A stretch of 64,000 nucleotides of DNA from Kosakonia oryzae (GCF_001658025.2 NZ_CP014007.2:1984001-2048000); one strand, 5' to 3'; positions 36,449 through 45,018 are shown, counted from the first letter of the stretch. Translations and numbers: made by a program. The notes: generated by a model not told the origin, from the letters alone.

Positions 36449-37216
36449 TTAAACCATACCCGGTGAGCAGACGTTTATACCTGCATTAATGAGCGCCATT
36501 TTTACCGAGCTGATAATTTCCAGTGCGCCGGGCGTATCACTGTGGATACAAATAGAATCGAAACGAATCGGGATGGTATTGCCGGTAACGGTTTTGACTT
36601 TCCCCTCCAGACAGGCCATTAACACTTTCTCGGTGATCGCCTGCACACTAAGACGCCCGGTACTGCGGGTGAAGACAATAAACCCTTGATCGTCATACTC
36701 TCTGTCGGCGTAAAACTCGGTGACTACCGGGTGTTCCAGCCGCTGCGCTGCCTGCCAGACGGCGGAACCCGCCATGCAGTAAAGATAGAGGCCGGCGTCG
36801 AGTTGATGCAGAGCGGCAACAAAACATTGCGCTGCCGTTTCATCCCGCGCCAGGTGCATATATAACGCGCCGTGCGGTTTAATATGCTGCAAAGACAAGG
36901 AGTATAAACGTGCGAATTCCCGCAAGGCACCCAGTTGGTAAATAATGTCGTTAACCAGTTCGTCCATCGGAATAGATAAATGGCGGCGACCAAATCCTTG
37001 TAAATCATTAAATCCCGGATGTGCGCCAATCGCCACGCCATTTTTTCTGGCCGACTCGACGGTTTTTCGCATAATATTGGGATCGCCAGCGTGAAACCCG
37101 GTGGCAATATTGGCGGAGCTTATTATCGTCATAAGCTCATTATCAACATCATCGCCAATTATCCATGAGCCAAAACTTTCTCCTATATCGGAGTTGATAT
37201 CGACCGTTTTCATCAT
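36449..37216 (-). CDS. pxpA: PxpA/LamB-YcsF-family lactam hydrolase subunit
   Basis: A 255-residue protein of the LamB/YcsF family (VDINSDIGESFGSW, SSANIATGFHAGDPNIM, GAHPGFNDLQGFGRR, HIKPHGALYMHL). Such proteins hydrolyse carboxylated or phosphorylated 5-oxoproline-type lactams. It is the first gene of the six-gene operon. Of two adjacent ATGs either may be used (37216 or 37213). A divergent LysR gene begins 146 bases away. Confidence 0.87.
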   Translation of the reverse strand: MMKTVDINSDIGESFGSWIIGDDVDNELMTIISSANIATGFHAGDPNIMRKTVESARKNGVAIGAHPGFNDLQGFGRRHLSIPMDELVNDIIYQLGALREFARLYSLSLQHIKPHGALYMHLARDETAAQCFVAALHQLDAGLYLYCMAGSAVWQAAQRLEHPVVTEFYADREYDDQGFIVFTRSTGRLSVQAITEKVLMACLEGKVKTVTGNTIPIRFDSICIHSDTPGALEIISSVKMALINAGINVCSPGMV

Positions 37217-37296
37217 AATGATTTCTTATTTACGTTTGGGGGTTAATTCACTATATGAAGATTTATTTGTATCCGAAAAGTATTATTTTTAGATAG

Positions 37297-37308
37297 TCTG
37301 ATATCAGA
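37297..37308. promoter_or_regulatory. Palindrome in the pxpA-lysR divergent gap
   Basis: TCTGATATCAGA is a perfect 12-base palindrome midway between the divergent genes. It is a candidate site for the LysR regulator encoded at 37363. Confidence 0.5.
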
Positions 37309-37362
37309 AAAACAGAACGCTCACCGGCAAACATTGTTGCTTAAATAAAAAGAGGCTCAGAG

Positions 37363-38280
37363 ATGCTGACATTACGCCAGATTCGTTATTTTGTTGCCAC
37401 CGCCGAAATGGGGCAGATCTCGCTGGCGGCCGTGCATCTTAATATTTCGCAGTCAGCGGTCACCGGGGCGATTCAGGAACTGGAGCAGCTATTGGGCAAG
37501 AAGCTGTTTACCCGCTCGGTGCACGGCATGATGCTGACCGACTACGGGAACTATTTTCTTAACCATGCCTATACCGTGTTACAGACCGTGGAGAATGCCG
37601 TGCGTAGCATGCCGGTTAATGACACGGGTGTGCGTGGCACGCTACGCCTGGCGGCAAGTTACACGGTGATAGGCTATTTTCTGCCGTTCCATCTGCAACG
37701 GCTGGCGCAGGATTACCCGCACATTGATATCCAGCTGTTTGAGTATGAGCGGCAGGATATTGAACAAGGATTGGTTGACCAGACGCTGGATATGGCGCTG
37801 GTGCTGACGGGCAATTTACGCCATCAGTCGATTTATGCCGAAACCCTGTTTAATTCTACGCGCCGCTTGTGGCTGCCATCGCGGCATCCGTTATGTGAAA
37901 AATCACACGTGACGCTGGAGGATGTGGCCGGGGAACCTTTCATTATGCTCACGGTGGATGAAGCCGCAGACAGTGCCATGCGCTACTGGGAAGAGGCCGG
38001 AACCAGCCCCAACGTTATCCTGCGCACCAGTTCGGTCGAGGCGGTGCGCAGCATGGTGGCTAATGGTTCGGGGATCGCTATCTTATCGGACCTGGTTTAT
38101 CGCCCGTGGTCGCTGGAAGGGCGGCGCATTGAGACCCGGTCGCTGGTGAACCATGTGCACCCGATGAGCGTCGGCCTGGCATGGCGTCATGACGCCCACT
38201 TCACCCCGGCGATGGCGGCGTTGCGCGAGTATTTCCGCAGCGCATTCGTGACGCAGCAAATCAATATGGTGCGACGTTAA
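37363..38280 (+). CDS. LysR-family regulator of the pxp-like operon
   Basis: A 305-residue LysR regulator with an N-terminal HTH (ISLAAVHLNISQSAVTGAIQ) and effector domain. ATG 37363 has AAGAGG upstream. Divergent placement from pxpA makes it the likely activator of the lactam/amide carboxylase operon. The effector is probably the imported substrate or a product. Confidence 0.88.
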   Translation: MLTLRQIRYFVATAEMGQISLAAVHLNISQSAVTGAIQELEQLLGKKLFTRSVHGMMLTDYGNYFLNHAYTVLQTVENAVRSMPVNDTGVRGTLRLAASYTVIGYFLPFHLQRLAQDYPHIDIQLFEYERQDIEQGLVDQTLDMALVLTGNLRHQSIYAETLFNSTRRLWLPSRHPLCEKSHVTLEDVAGEPFIMLTVDEAADSAMRYWEEAGTSPNVILRTSSVEAVRSMVANGSGIAILSDLVYRPWSLEGRRIETRSLVNHVHPMSVGLAWRHDAHFTPAMAALREYFRSAFVTQQINMVRR

Positions 38281-38354
38281 CCTCTCTGCGCCCGATGTGA
38301 GTCACCTTTTCCTTCATTAATCACCAAAAATTTTGGCCTCTGAGAAACGGACAA

Positions 38355-38431
38355 GACTGGAGTACCCCGAGCCCGTAGACAAATCCACCCTCTAGTTTGA
38401 GCACAGAAGGAGTCTATGGGCACACCACGTT
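38355..38431 (+). mobile_element. Possible left-end scrap of an IS3-family element
   Basis: A leader ending AGAAGGAGTCT precedes ATGGGCACACCACGTTAT (MGTPRY), which recalls the beginning of some IS3-family OrfA genes. The frame then breaks into the yjfB fragment. No terminal repeat could be confirmed, so the assignment is tentative. Confidence 0.3.
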
Positions 38432-38514
38432 ATTGCCGGGTTGGAGGGTAACGGCGGGATCTGCTGAATGATATCGGAAGCCATTGGCTTCTGCGCATCC
38501 AGCGCCTTTTTGAG
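38432..38514 (-). pseudogene. Truncated second copy of yjfB
   Basis: These bases match the 3' part of the yjfB-like gene (27093-27175) with a few substitutions. The 5' end, start codon and FliA -10 are deleted: the sequence jumps to the equivalent of 27340, keeping only the TTTA of the -35. Confidence 0.8.
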
Positions 38515-38861
38515 CGACCTGGCTATTTAGGCGGCGCGTGGATCACGCAGAGCCGGATACCTTTTTTCTCCTGAGCGGAAGGGGAAAAGCCTGAAAAATC
38601 GCATTCTTATAAACAGACGTGAGTCGTCCGAATCCCGGGGCTTTTGCGTTGATGCAGGAAATTCGGGTGACTATTTTTTGAGCAGACCGTAATGAGACAG
38701 AGACAACTGGCAGAACGTTTGGCGTTCATCCCTGCTGTGATGTGTTCCGCTACGGCGCAGCATCTTTCCGGCCGTGCAGAAGATGCTGACTGGCTGCATG
38801 GCGCGTATTCAGCACCATTGCATGTCAGGATTACTTTGCACAAAAAATAAGGAAACTATTT

Positions 38862-39884
38862 ATGCAATCTTTTGTTCCCTCAACAGCGAACTATCGCGGT
38901 AGGAGAGTCGTCCATAATGGCGTTGCGCACGTCGACAGTAAAGAGCCCATGACGCCGGAGCAGCGTAAAGAATTACAACGCAGGACAGCGGCGAGCTTCA
39001 ATAAACTCATGGAAACTCTGAATCCAGGGCGTACGGCAATGGGAATCGCTGCTGCCAATGCAACGCTGGTGCAGGCAGAGCCAGATAATCAGGACGAGCA
39101 AGCTCTACCAAACTCCATATCAACTATTATTGAAACAGTTCGTCCTCCCGTGGCCCGTTTCCCCTTAAAATTTATACAGCAGGTGGCCGCGACGCTGGAT
39201 GCCACAGGAAAGAATACTTTCCCGGCAGCCGCGATCATCAAGGACGTCAACGATCAGTTGACAGCGCTGCAAACGGATCATATTGACATCGCGTTTTTTC
39301 CCTGGCCGACCAGCGAGACGCTCGTTGACGAAACGCTGGGGGCGTATGATTCCTTACTGAAAGAGGGAAAAATCCTTGCGCTTGGCGGCATGGATCTCAC
39401 GGCGGCGCAATTGTCGCAGATACTTAGCGCAGCGGCTGTGCAAGGGTTCCCGGGCTATCAGGCCTTAGCCGTGAATTATAACCTTTTCGACCGTTCCGTT
39501 TACGAAGGCGCCCTGCAGGATCTGGTGGTGAAAGAAAATATCGCCGCATTGCCTTATACCAGCCTGGCTGATGGGTTTCTGACCGGGAAATATCGAACCC
39601 TTAACGACCTTATTGATAACCCGCTCTCCGCTGAGATTGCCAACTATTTTACCCCGCGCGGCTTTGCCATCCTGGATGCGCAGGCAGCCATCGCGGCAAA
39701 ATATGGTGTTCCTGCGGCTGCGGTGGCGCTGTCGTGGTTAATGAATCAGCCCGGCGTGGCGACACCAATATTTGGGCCATTTGCGGTTGCCGATGCAGAG
39801 GAAGCAGATCAAGTTGCGACGGCTGCCGTCGAGATGAGACTCAGTGCGGAAGATATCGCGCTGCTGACGAACGCTGGACAGTAA
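38862..39884 (+). CDS. Chimeric protein: unique N-terminus plus truncated aldo-keto-reductase-like domain (B)
   Basis: A 340-residue paralogue of the protein at 27677. The N-terminal about 103 residues differ (MQSFVPSTANYRGRRVVHNG and on), though both share an R-x-G-R-R/G-R-R-x-V-x-x-G-V patch near residue 12-22. From LKFIQQ onward it aligns with copy A, and the last 137 residues differ at one position (ATPIFGP against ATPVFGP). FFPWP again replaces the catalytic His motif. The ribosome binding site AAGGA and leader are shared with copy A. Function unknown. Confidence 0.75.
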   Translation: MQSFVPSTANYRGRRVVHNGVAHVDSKEPMTPEQRKELQRRTAASFNKLMETLNPGRTAMGIAAANATLVQAEPDNQDEQALPNSISTIIETVRPPVARFPLKFIQQVAATLDATGKNTFPAAAIIKDVNDQLTALQTDHIDIAFFPWPTSETLVDETLGAYDSLLKEGKILALGGMDLTAAQLSQILSAAAVQGFPGYQALAVNYNLFDRSVYEGALQDLVVKENIAALPYTSLADGFLTGKYRTLNDLIDNPLSAEIANYFTPRGFAILDAQAAIAAKYGVPAAAVALSWLMNQPGVATPIFGPFAVADAEEADQVATAAVEMRLSAEDIALLTNAGQ

Positions 39885-39951
39885 CGTCACGTTGCTTCGA
39901 ATAAATGTGTTAATGAAGGCCCCAGGCAGAGTAATGCCCGTAATGAAAAGC

Positions 39952-39980
39952 AAAAAGCCTGCTCGTAAGCAGGCTTTTTT
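39952..39980. terminator. Shared terminator of chimeric gene B and tRNA-Asn copy 3
   Basis: The stem AAAAAGCCTGCT/AGCAGGCTTTTTT has A- and T-runs at both ends and can serve the converging transcripts. Confidence 0.8.
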
Positions 39981-39985
39981 AAATT

Positions 39986-40061
39986 TGGCTCCTCTGACTG
40001 GACTCGAACCAGTGACATACGGATTAACAGTCCGCCGTTCTACCGACTGAACTACAGAGGA
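39986..40061 (-). tRNA. tRNA-Asn (GTT), copy 3
   Basis: Identical to the other tRNA-Asn genes, with encoded CCA. Reverse-strand TTGACA at about 40107 and a GC-rich discriminator lie upstream. It lies between chimeric gene B and nac. Confidence 0.97.
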
Positions 40062-40186
40062 ATCGTGTGAACGGGGCGCATATTATCGGCCGCGCCCGGG
40101 CTTGTCAAAGGGTGGATCGCCTGAGCGCGTTCGTTTGCTGACAATTTCGGCAACCTGTGCGTGTATCAGCTCAATAAACCCGCATT

Positions 40187-40203
40187 TGCACCGGCATGGT
40201 GCA
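40187..40203. promoter_or_regulatory. NtrC enhancer site of nac
   Basis: TGCACCGGCATGGTGCA is a perfect match to the NtrC dyad TGCACC-N4-TGGTGCA. It lies about 135 bases upstream of the sigma-54 promoter, a normal enhancer distance. Confidence 0.92.
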
Positions 40204-40319
40204 AAATACCCCTAATGGGGCAGATCGCAAACTGTTGTTTCAGTGATAATACCCTGCGTTGTAATTAGAAACTCTTATTATCCAGCCTGTTAAGCGTTAA
40301 TTTAACCCCTAACTAAAAC

Positions 40320-40335
40320 TGGCAAGCATATTGCA
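40320..40335 (+). promoter_or_regulatory. Sigma-54 promoter of nac
   Basis: TGGCAAGCATATTGCA matches the -24/-12 consensus and is nearly the same as known enterobacterial nac promoters. It lies 58 bases before the nac ATG. Confidence 0.93.
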
Positions 40336-40392
40336 ACTCCTCCGACATCATAACAACCGGCGTTGGCATTGGTATCCCTTACAGGAGGCAAA

Positions 40393-41310
40393 ATGAACTT
40401 AAGACGACTGAAATACTTCGTAAAAATCGTCGATATTGGAAGCCTGACTCAGGCAGCCGAAGTATTGCATATTGCGCAGCCCGCGCTGAGTCAGCAAGTC
40501 GCCACTCTGGAAGGTGAGCTGGATCAGCAGTTGTTGATCCGCACTAAACGGGGCGTAACGCCCACGGAAGCTGGGAAAATTCTCTATACCCATGCGCGGA
40601 TGATTTTGCGTCAGTGCGAACAGGCACAACTGGCGGTGAACAACGTTGGCCAGTGTCTGCGCGGCCAGGTTTCCATCGGCCTTGCGCCGGGCACGGCAGC
40701 GTCTTCGGTCACCATGCCATTATTACAGGCTGTGCGTACTGAGCTGCCTGAAGTGGCGGTCTATCTGCATGAAAACAGCGGCGCAGTGCTGAATGATAAA
40801 TTGCTGAGTGGTCAACTGGATATGGCGGTGCTGTATGAGCGCGCGCCGGGGGCGGGGATCAATAGCCTGCCGCTGCTGAAAGAAGACCTCTATCTGGTGG
40901 GTACCCGCGATTGCCCGGGGCAGAGCGTGGATTTAACCGCGGTCGCTGAAATGAATCTGTTCCTGCCGCGTGACTATAGCGCTGTACGTCTGCGTGTCGA
41001 TGAAGCGTTCTCTCTGCGCCGCCTGACGGCAAAAATCATTGGCGAAATCGAATCCATTGCCACGCTGACCGCAGCAATCGCCAGCGGAATGGGCGTTACC
41101 GTATTGCCGGAATCAGCCGCGCGTTCGCTGTGCAGCGCAACCAACGGCTGGATGGCGCGTATTACCACACCATCAATGAACCTGCCGCTGTCGCTGAATG
41201 TTTCGGCCCGCGGCTCGCTGTCACCACAAGCGCAGGCAGTAAAAGATATTTTAATGTCTTTAGTCAGTCGCCCGGCCATGGAAAGCCATGAGTTGCAGTT
41301 GGTGAGCTAA
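40393..41310 (+). CDS. nac: Nitrogen assimilation control LysR regulator Nac
   Basis: A 305-residue LysR protein starting MNLRRLKYFVKIVDIGSLTQ, the length and start of enterobacterial Nac. Nac couples sigma-54/NtrC control to sigma-70 promoters and needs no small-molecule effector. ATG 40393 has ACAGGAGG upstream; the longer frame from 40363 is not needed. The NtrC site and sigma-54 promoter upstream confirm the identity. cbl follows. Confidence 0.97.
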   Translation: MNLRRLKYFVKIVDIGSLTQAAEVLHIAQPALSQQVATLEGELDQQLLIRTKRGVTPTEAGKILYTHARMILRQCEQAQLAVNNVGQCLRGQVSIGLAPGTAASSVTMPLLQAVRTELPEVAVYLHENSGAVLNDKLLSGQLDMAVLYERAPGAGINSLPLLKEDLYLVGTRDCPGQSVDLTAVAEMNLFLPRDYSAVRLRVDEAFSLRRLTAKIIGEIESIATLTAAIASGMGVTVLPESAARSLCSATNGWMARITTPSMNLPLSLNVSARGSLSPQAQAVKDILMSLVSRPAMESHELQLVS

Positions 41311-41411
41311 TGATTATTCCTTAATGGAATAAGATGCTGGTTTTTATTATTTGTTCTGCCAGGCCACAGACTTTAACAATAGCGTTATGTCTGATCGGCC
41401 TGGAGGAAAGG

Positions 41412-42362
41412 GTGAATTTCCAGCAATTAAAAATAATCCGCGAGGCGGCGCGGCGGGATTACAACCTGACCGAGGTCGCCAACATGCTTTACACGTCGCA
41501 GTCAGGCGTCAGCCGTCATATCCGCGAGCTTGAAGAAGAGCTGGGGATTGAGATTTTCATCCGTCGTGGCAAACGGCTGCTGGGAATGACCGAACCGGGT
41601 AAAGCACTGCTGGTGATTGCCGAGCGCATCCTCAATGAGGCGAGCAACGTCCGTCGGCTCGCCGATCTCTTCACCAATGACACTTCCGGCGTGTTGACTA
41701 TCGCCACCACGCATACGCAGGCGCGTTACAGCCTACCGTCGGTGATCAAAGCGTTCCGCGCGCTGTTCCCGGAAGTCCGCCTGGAATTGATTCAGGGAAC
41801 GCCGCAGGAAATCGAGTCGCTACTGCATAACGGCGGAGCGGATATCGGTATCGCCAGTGAACGCTTAAGCAACGACAGTTCGCTGGCGGCTTTCCCGTGG
41901 TTCCGCTGGCATCACAGCTTACTGGTTCCGCAGGATCACCCGCTGGTGCAGTGCTCGCCGCTAACGCTGGAAGATATCAGCCGCTGGCCGTTGATTACCT
42001 ACCGCCAGGGGATCACCGGGCGTTCACGTATCGATGAAGCCTTTGGCCGCAAGGGGTTAATCCCTGATGTGGTGCTTAGCGCACAAGATTCGGACGTGAT
42101 TAAAACCTATGTCGAACTGGGGCTGGGTGTCGGGCTGGTGGCAGAACAATCGAGCGGCGAGAATGAAGAGGGTAAGCTGGTACGACTGAATACGCAGCAT
42201 CTGTTTGACGCCAACACCGTGTGGCTGGGGCTGAAGCGCGGTCAGCTACAGCGCAATTACGTGTGGCGTTTTATCGAACTGTGTAATGCCGGGTTGTCCG
42301 TAGACGATATCAAGCGCCAGGTAATGGAGCCGGATGAAACGGTGATTGATTACCAGATTTAA
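41412..42362 (+). CDS. cbl: LysR regulator Cbl (CysB-like, sulfur starvation)
   Basis: A 316-residue protein, the same length as E. coli Cbl, beginning VNFQQLKIIREAARRDYNLT from GTG 41412 with GGAGGAAAGG upstream. The effector domain (ATTHTQARYSLPSVIKAFR, TYRQGITGRSRIDEAF, AQDSDVIKTYVELGLGVGLV) closely resembles Cbl and CysB. It activates sulfonate and sulfate-starvation genes. It lies 101 bases after nac on the same strand, as in E. coli. Confidence 0.95.
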   Translation: MNFQQLKIIREAARRDYNLTEVANMLYTSQSGVSRHIRELEEELGIEIFIRRGKRLLGMTEPGKALLVIAERILNEASNVRRLADLFTNDTSGVLTIATTHTQARYSLPSVIKAFRALFPEVRLELIQGTPQEIESLLHNGGADIGIASERLSNDSSLAAFPWFRWHHSLLVPQDHPLVQCSPLTLEDISRWPLITYRQGITGRSRIDEAFGRKGLIPDVVLSAQDSDVIKTYVELGLGVGLVAEQSSGENEEGKLVRLNTQHLFDANTVWLGLKRGQLQRNYVWRFIELCNAGLSVDDIKRQVMEPDETVIDYQI

Positions 42363-42365
42363 AAA

Positions 42366-42396
42366 AAAGACGCAGCGCATAAACGGCTGCGTCTTT
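42366..42396. terminator. Bidirectional terminator between cbl and shiA
   Basis: An eleven-pair stem AAAGACGCAGC/GCTGCGTCTTT with A- and T-runs separates converging genes. Confidence 0.9.
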
Positions 42397-42402
42397 CCTT
42401 CC

Positions 42403-43728
42403 TTATTGTTGATGTCGTTGCGGTGTTTTCATCAACATCGCGGTTAGCGCCGAAAGCAGGCAACCTGCCAGCAGATAAATCGCCACCGAATGCCATTCGC
42501 CGCCGGAGAAGGTCACCAGTGCGGCGGCGATAAAAGGCGTAAAACCGCCACCCACCACGCTTGCAACCTGATAGCCCACTCCCGCGCCGCTGTAGCGGTA
42601 TCCTGCACCGAACATTTCAGTGAACATCGGCTGCTGCACGCAAACCACCATATCGTGGGCGATATTCGCCAGCATCAGTGAAAAGAACACGACGCCGAAA
42701 ATCGAACGCGCTTCCAGCGCCATAAAGAACGGGAACGCGCTCAGTGCGCCGAGTAACGCGCCGGTAATATAGATGCGGCGACGTCCGTAGCGATCCGCCA
42801 GCAATGCGAACAGTGGGATTGTCAGGCAACTGATCCCGCCGACCAGCAGGCCGATATTTAAAAACAGTTCGCGCGGCAGACCCAGGTTTTGCGTGGAGTA
42901 GTTCAGCGCGAAAGCGGTCACGATATACATGGTCAACAGTTCGCACAGGCGCAGGGCGATAATCTTCAAAAACGCGCCGGGATGGCGAACCAGCGCTTCA
43001 AATACCGGCAGCCGTTTTTTCTGCTGTTTTGCGGATTGAGCCTGCGCCTGTTCGAATTCGCTGGACTCTTCCATGCCGTTACGCACCCACAATGCGCCGA
43101 GCACCAGCACAATGCTGAACAGGAAAGGCAGACGCCAGCCCCAACTGAGGAACTGTGCGTTGCTGGTCATGCTGCTGATTAGGGACACCAGCCCGGTGGA
43201 GAGCAGCAAACCAACGCCATATCCCACCTGCACGCCGCTGCTGTAAAACGCTTTTTTGCCTGCGGGCGCACTTTCAACGGCGAGCAATGCCGCGCCGCCC
43301 CATTCACCGCCAACGGCAAAGCCCTGGAGTGCACGCAGGGTAACCAGTAAAGCGGGCGCCCACCAGCCAATGGTGGCGAACGAAGGCAAAATACCAATGC
43401 ATGCCGTGGAGATGCCCATCATCCAGACGGTCATCATCAACATGCGTTTACGGCCCAGACGATCGCCGAAATGGCCGAAAATAATGCCGCCCAGTGGGCG
43501 GAATAAAAAGCCGACGCCGAAGGTTGCGAAGGCGGCAAGCGTGCCCATTGCCGGATCGATCTGTGGGAAAAACTCTTTGTTAAACACCAGCGCCGCAGTA
43601 ATGCCATAGAGTAAAAAGTCATACCAGTCGACGACCGCACCGGCAAAGCTACCCCAGGCAGCACGACGGGCACGGTTGAGAGAAGGGGTCTCCTCATCGG
43701 GGCGGGTTGTAATGAGCGTGGAATCCAT
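42403..43728 (-). CDS. shiA: Shikimate transporter ShiA
   Basis: A 441-residue major facilitator superfamily symporter, near-identical to E. coli ShiA in many blocks (GSFAGAVVDWYDFLLYGITA, FLFRPLGGIIFGHFGDRLGR, GEWGGAALLAVESAP, ALNYSTQNLGLPRELFLNIG). Twelve membrane segments are expected in the inner membrane. It converges with cbl, as seen in related genomes. Confidence 0.96.
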   Translation of the reverse strand: MDSTLITTRPDEETPSLNRARRAAWGSFAGAVVDWYDFLLYGITAALVFNKEFFPQIDPAMGTLAAFATFGVGFLFRPLGGIIFGHFGDRLGRKRMLMMTVWMMGISTACIGILPSFATIGWWAPALLVTLRALQGFAVGGEWGGAALLAVESAPAGKKAFYSSGVQVGYGVGLLLSTGLVSLISSMTSNAQFLSWGWRLPFLFSIVLVLGALWVRNGMEESSEFEQAQAQSAKQQKKRLPVFEALVRHPGAFLKIIALRLCELLTMYIVTAFALNYSTQNLGLPRELFLNIGLLVGGISCLTIPLFALLADRYGRRRIYITGALLGALSAFPFFMALEARSIFGVVFFSLMLANIAHDMVVCVQQPMFTEMFGAGYRYSGAGVGYQVASVVGGGFTPFIAAALVTFSGGEWHSVAIYLLAGCLLSALTAMLMKTPQRHQQ

Positions 43729-44044
43729 AATTGTCCTGTCCGTTCCTCAAATTTCCAAATTTTTCTAGTTTTTTGTATAGGGAAAAGGTTACTCACATCG
43801 CATGCAGCAAAGTAAAAGCCGCTAATGAGACTACAGCGCCCGTCGCGAGGTGAAAACCTTTTTGGAAAGCAGGATGCATGAAAGGGGAATTTAACTCAGG
43901 GAAGCTGGCGGCGCAGAAGATTATCCGGCTGTGAAGGAAAAAAAGGGCAGGGCTAACGCCTGACCAGTGGGACGCAGCGCGGGTAAGTAAGGAATGCGGC
44001 CTTGAAAAGCAAAAAGCCTGCTTCAAAAGCAGGCTTCTTAAATT
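43729..44044. other. Region between shiA and tRNA-Asn copy 4, no gene seen
   Basis: A 316-base gap. It should hold the shiA promoter at its left end and contains the tRNA terminator hairpin at 44011-44037 (AAAAAGCCTGCTT with its partner). The short frames present lack ribosome binding sites. Confidence 0.5.
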
Positions 44045-44120
44045 TGGCTCCTCTGACTGGACTCGAACCAGTGACATACGGATTAACAGTCCGCCGTTCT
44101 ACCGACTGAACTACAGAGGA
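44045..44120 (-). tRNA. tRNA-Asn (GTT), copy 4
   Basis: Identical 76-base tRNA-Asn with encoded CCA. The 25 bases just upstream match those of copy 3, as does the terminator, so the conserved unit is longer than the tRNA itself. Confidence 0.97.
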
Positions 44121-44220
44121 ATCGTGTGAACGGGGCGCATAGTACTGGCCCCGTACTGGTGTGTCAACACTAAATTTAACCCGCTGATTCAATTGGCTAA
44201 TTAAAGCTCAACGTGCTGTT

Positions 44221-45018
44221 TTAATGTACCTGGTTTATCCCTTCGCTGTAACCGCCGCTCTGGCCACGCAGACGGCTGAGCGGATCCTGCTGGTAGAAGT
44301 GGCAGAAGCGCTGCCACAATGCCGGGAAACGCGGCGCAAAGAGTTCGGGAGCGCTGAAGAAATATTCCGACAACACGGCGAAGCACTCTGCAGGATCGGT
44401 TGCGGCATAGGCATCGATGCTGGCTGCACTTTCTCCCACCAGATCGATCTCATCCTGAATGTTATCCATGGCGGCGCGTAAATCATGCTCCCAGCCAGCC
44501 ACTTCACGCAGCGGGACCAGCGGGATGCCGCTGGCTCTGTCGCCATTACGCGTATCCAGCTTATGCGCAACTTCGTGGATAATCAGATTGAAACCCGAAG
44601 CATCAAACGAATCCTGAATATCGAGCCAGTTAAGGATAATCGGCCCCTGCTGCCAGCTCTGACCGGATTGCACCATGCGCTGGTTGTGCACGAGGCCGAT
44701 ATCATCTTCCCACTCATCGTCCACCACGAAGGGAACCGGGTAAATCAACACTTCGTGAAAACCATCCAGCCATTCGAGGCCCAGTTCCAGCACGGGCAGG
44801 CAAAAGAGCAGGCTGATGCGCGCGCTCTTTAAGGCATCTAAATCGAATCCTTGTAAGGGAACCAGCCGCTTTTGCTGTAAAAAGCGATGCGCAAGCTGAA
44901 CAAGCTTAACCTGCTCATCAGGCGATAAATTTGCTAATACCGGGGCGTTTAGTGCTTCTTCCCACGGGAACGCCGCCTCATCAGCGGAGTCCTTTGTTTT
45001 CCAGGGCCACTTAATCAT
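44221..45018 (-). CDS. mtfA: Mlc titration factor MtfA (DgsA anti-repressor)
   Basis: A 265-residue protein, the length of E. coli MtfA, with the zinc peptidase motif HEVAHKLD (H148, E149, H152) and a further Glu in [15 protein letters not shown]. MtfA binds and inactivates the glucose repressor Mlc, raising ptsG expression, and has aminopeptidase activity. It is cytosolic. It lies between a tRNA-Asn and the tRNA-Ser attachment site. Confidence 0.96.
   Translation of the reverse strand: MIKWPWKTKDSADEAAFPWEEALNAPVLANLSPDEQVKLVQLAHRFLQQKRLVPLQGFDLDALKSARISLLFCLPVLELGLEWLDGFHEVLIYPVPFVVDDEWEDDIGLVHNQRMVQSGQSWQQGPIILNWLDIQDSFDASGFNLIIHEVAHKLDTRNGDRASGIPLVPLREVAGWEHDLRAAMDNIQDEIDLVGESAASIDAYAATDPAECFAVLSEYFFSAPELFAPRFPALWQRFCHFYQQDPLSRLRGQSGGYSEGINQVH

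Larger units (their letters stand above)
38432..39959 (+). repeat. Diverged duplication, copy B
   Basis: This is the partner of 27093-28757, lying in direct orientation about 11.3 kb apart. It carries the truncated yjfB, the shared leader and chimeric gene B. Recombination between the copies could delete or duplicate the glucosylglycerate and pxp-like genes. Confidence 0.9.
40062..40392. other. Control region between tRNA-Asn copy 3 and nac
   Basis: These 331 bases hold no gene. They carry the leftward tRNA promoter, the NtrC site at 40187 and the sigma-54 promoter at 40320. The stretch 40210-40315 is AT-rich and of the right length for DNA bending between enhancer and promoter. Confidence 0.7.

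Noticed and set aside
37320..37340. Sigma-54-like GGCA...TTGC upstream of the pxpA-lysR genes
   Set aside because: The GG and GC doublets are eleven bases apart, not ten, and the -24 lacks the leading T. Spacing is strict for RpoN.
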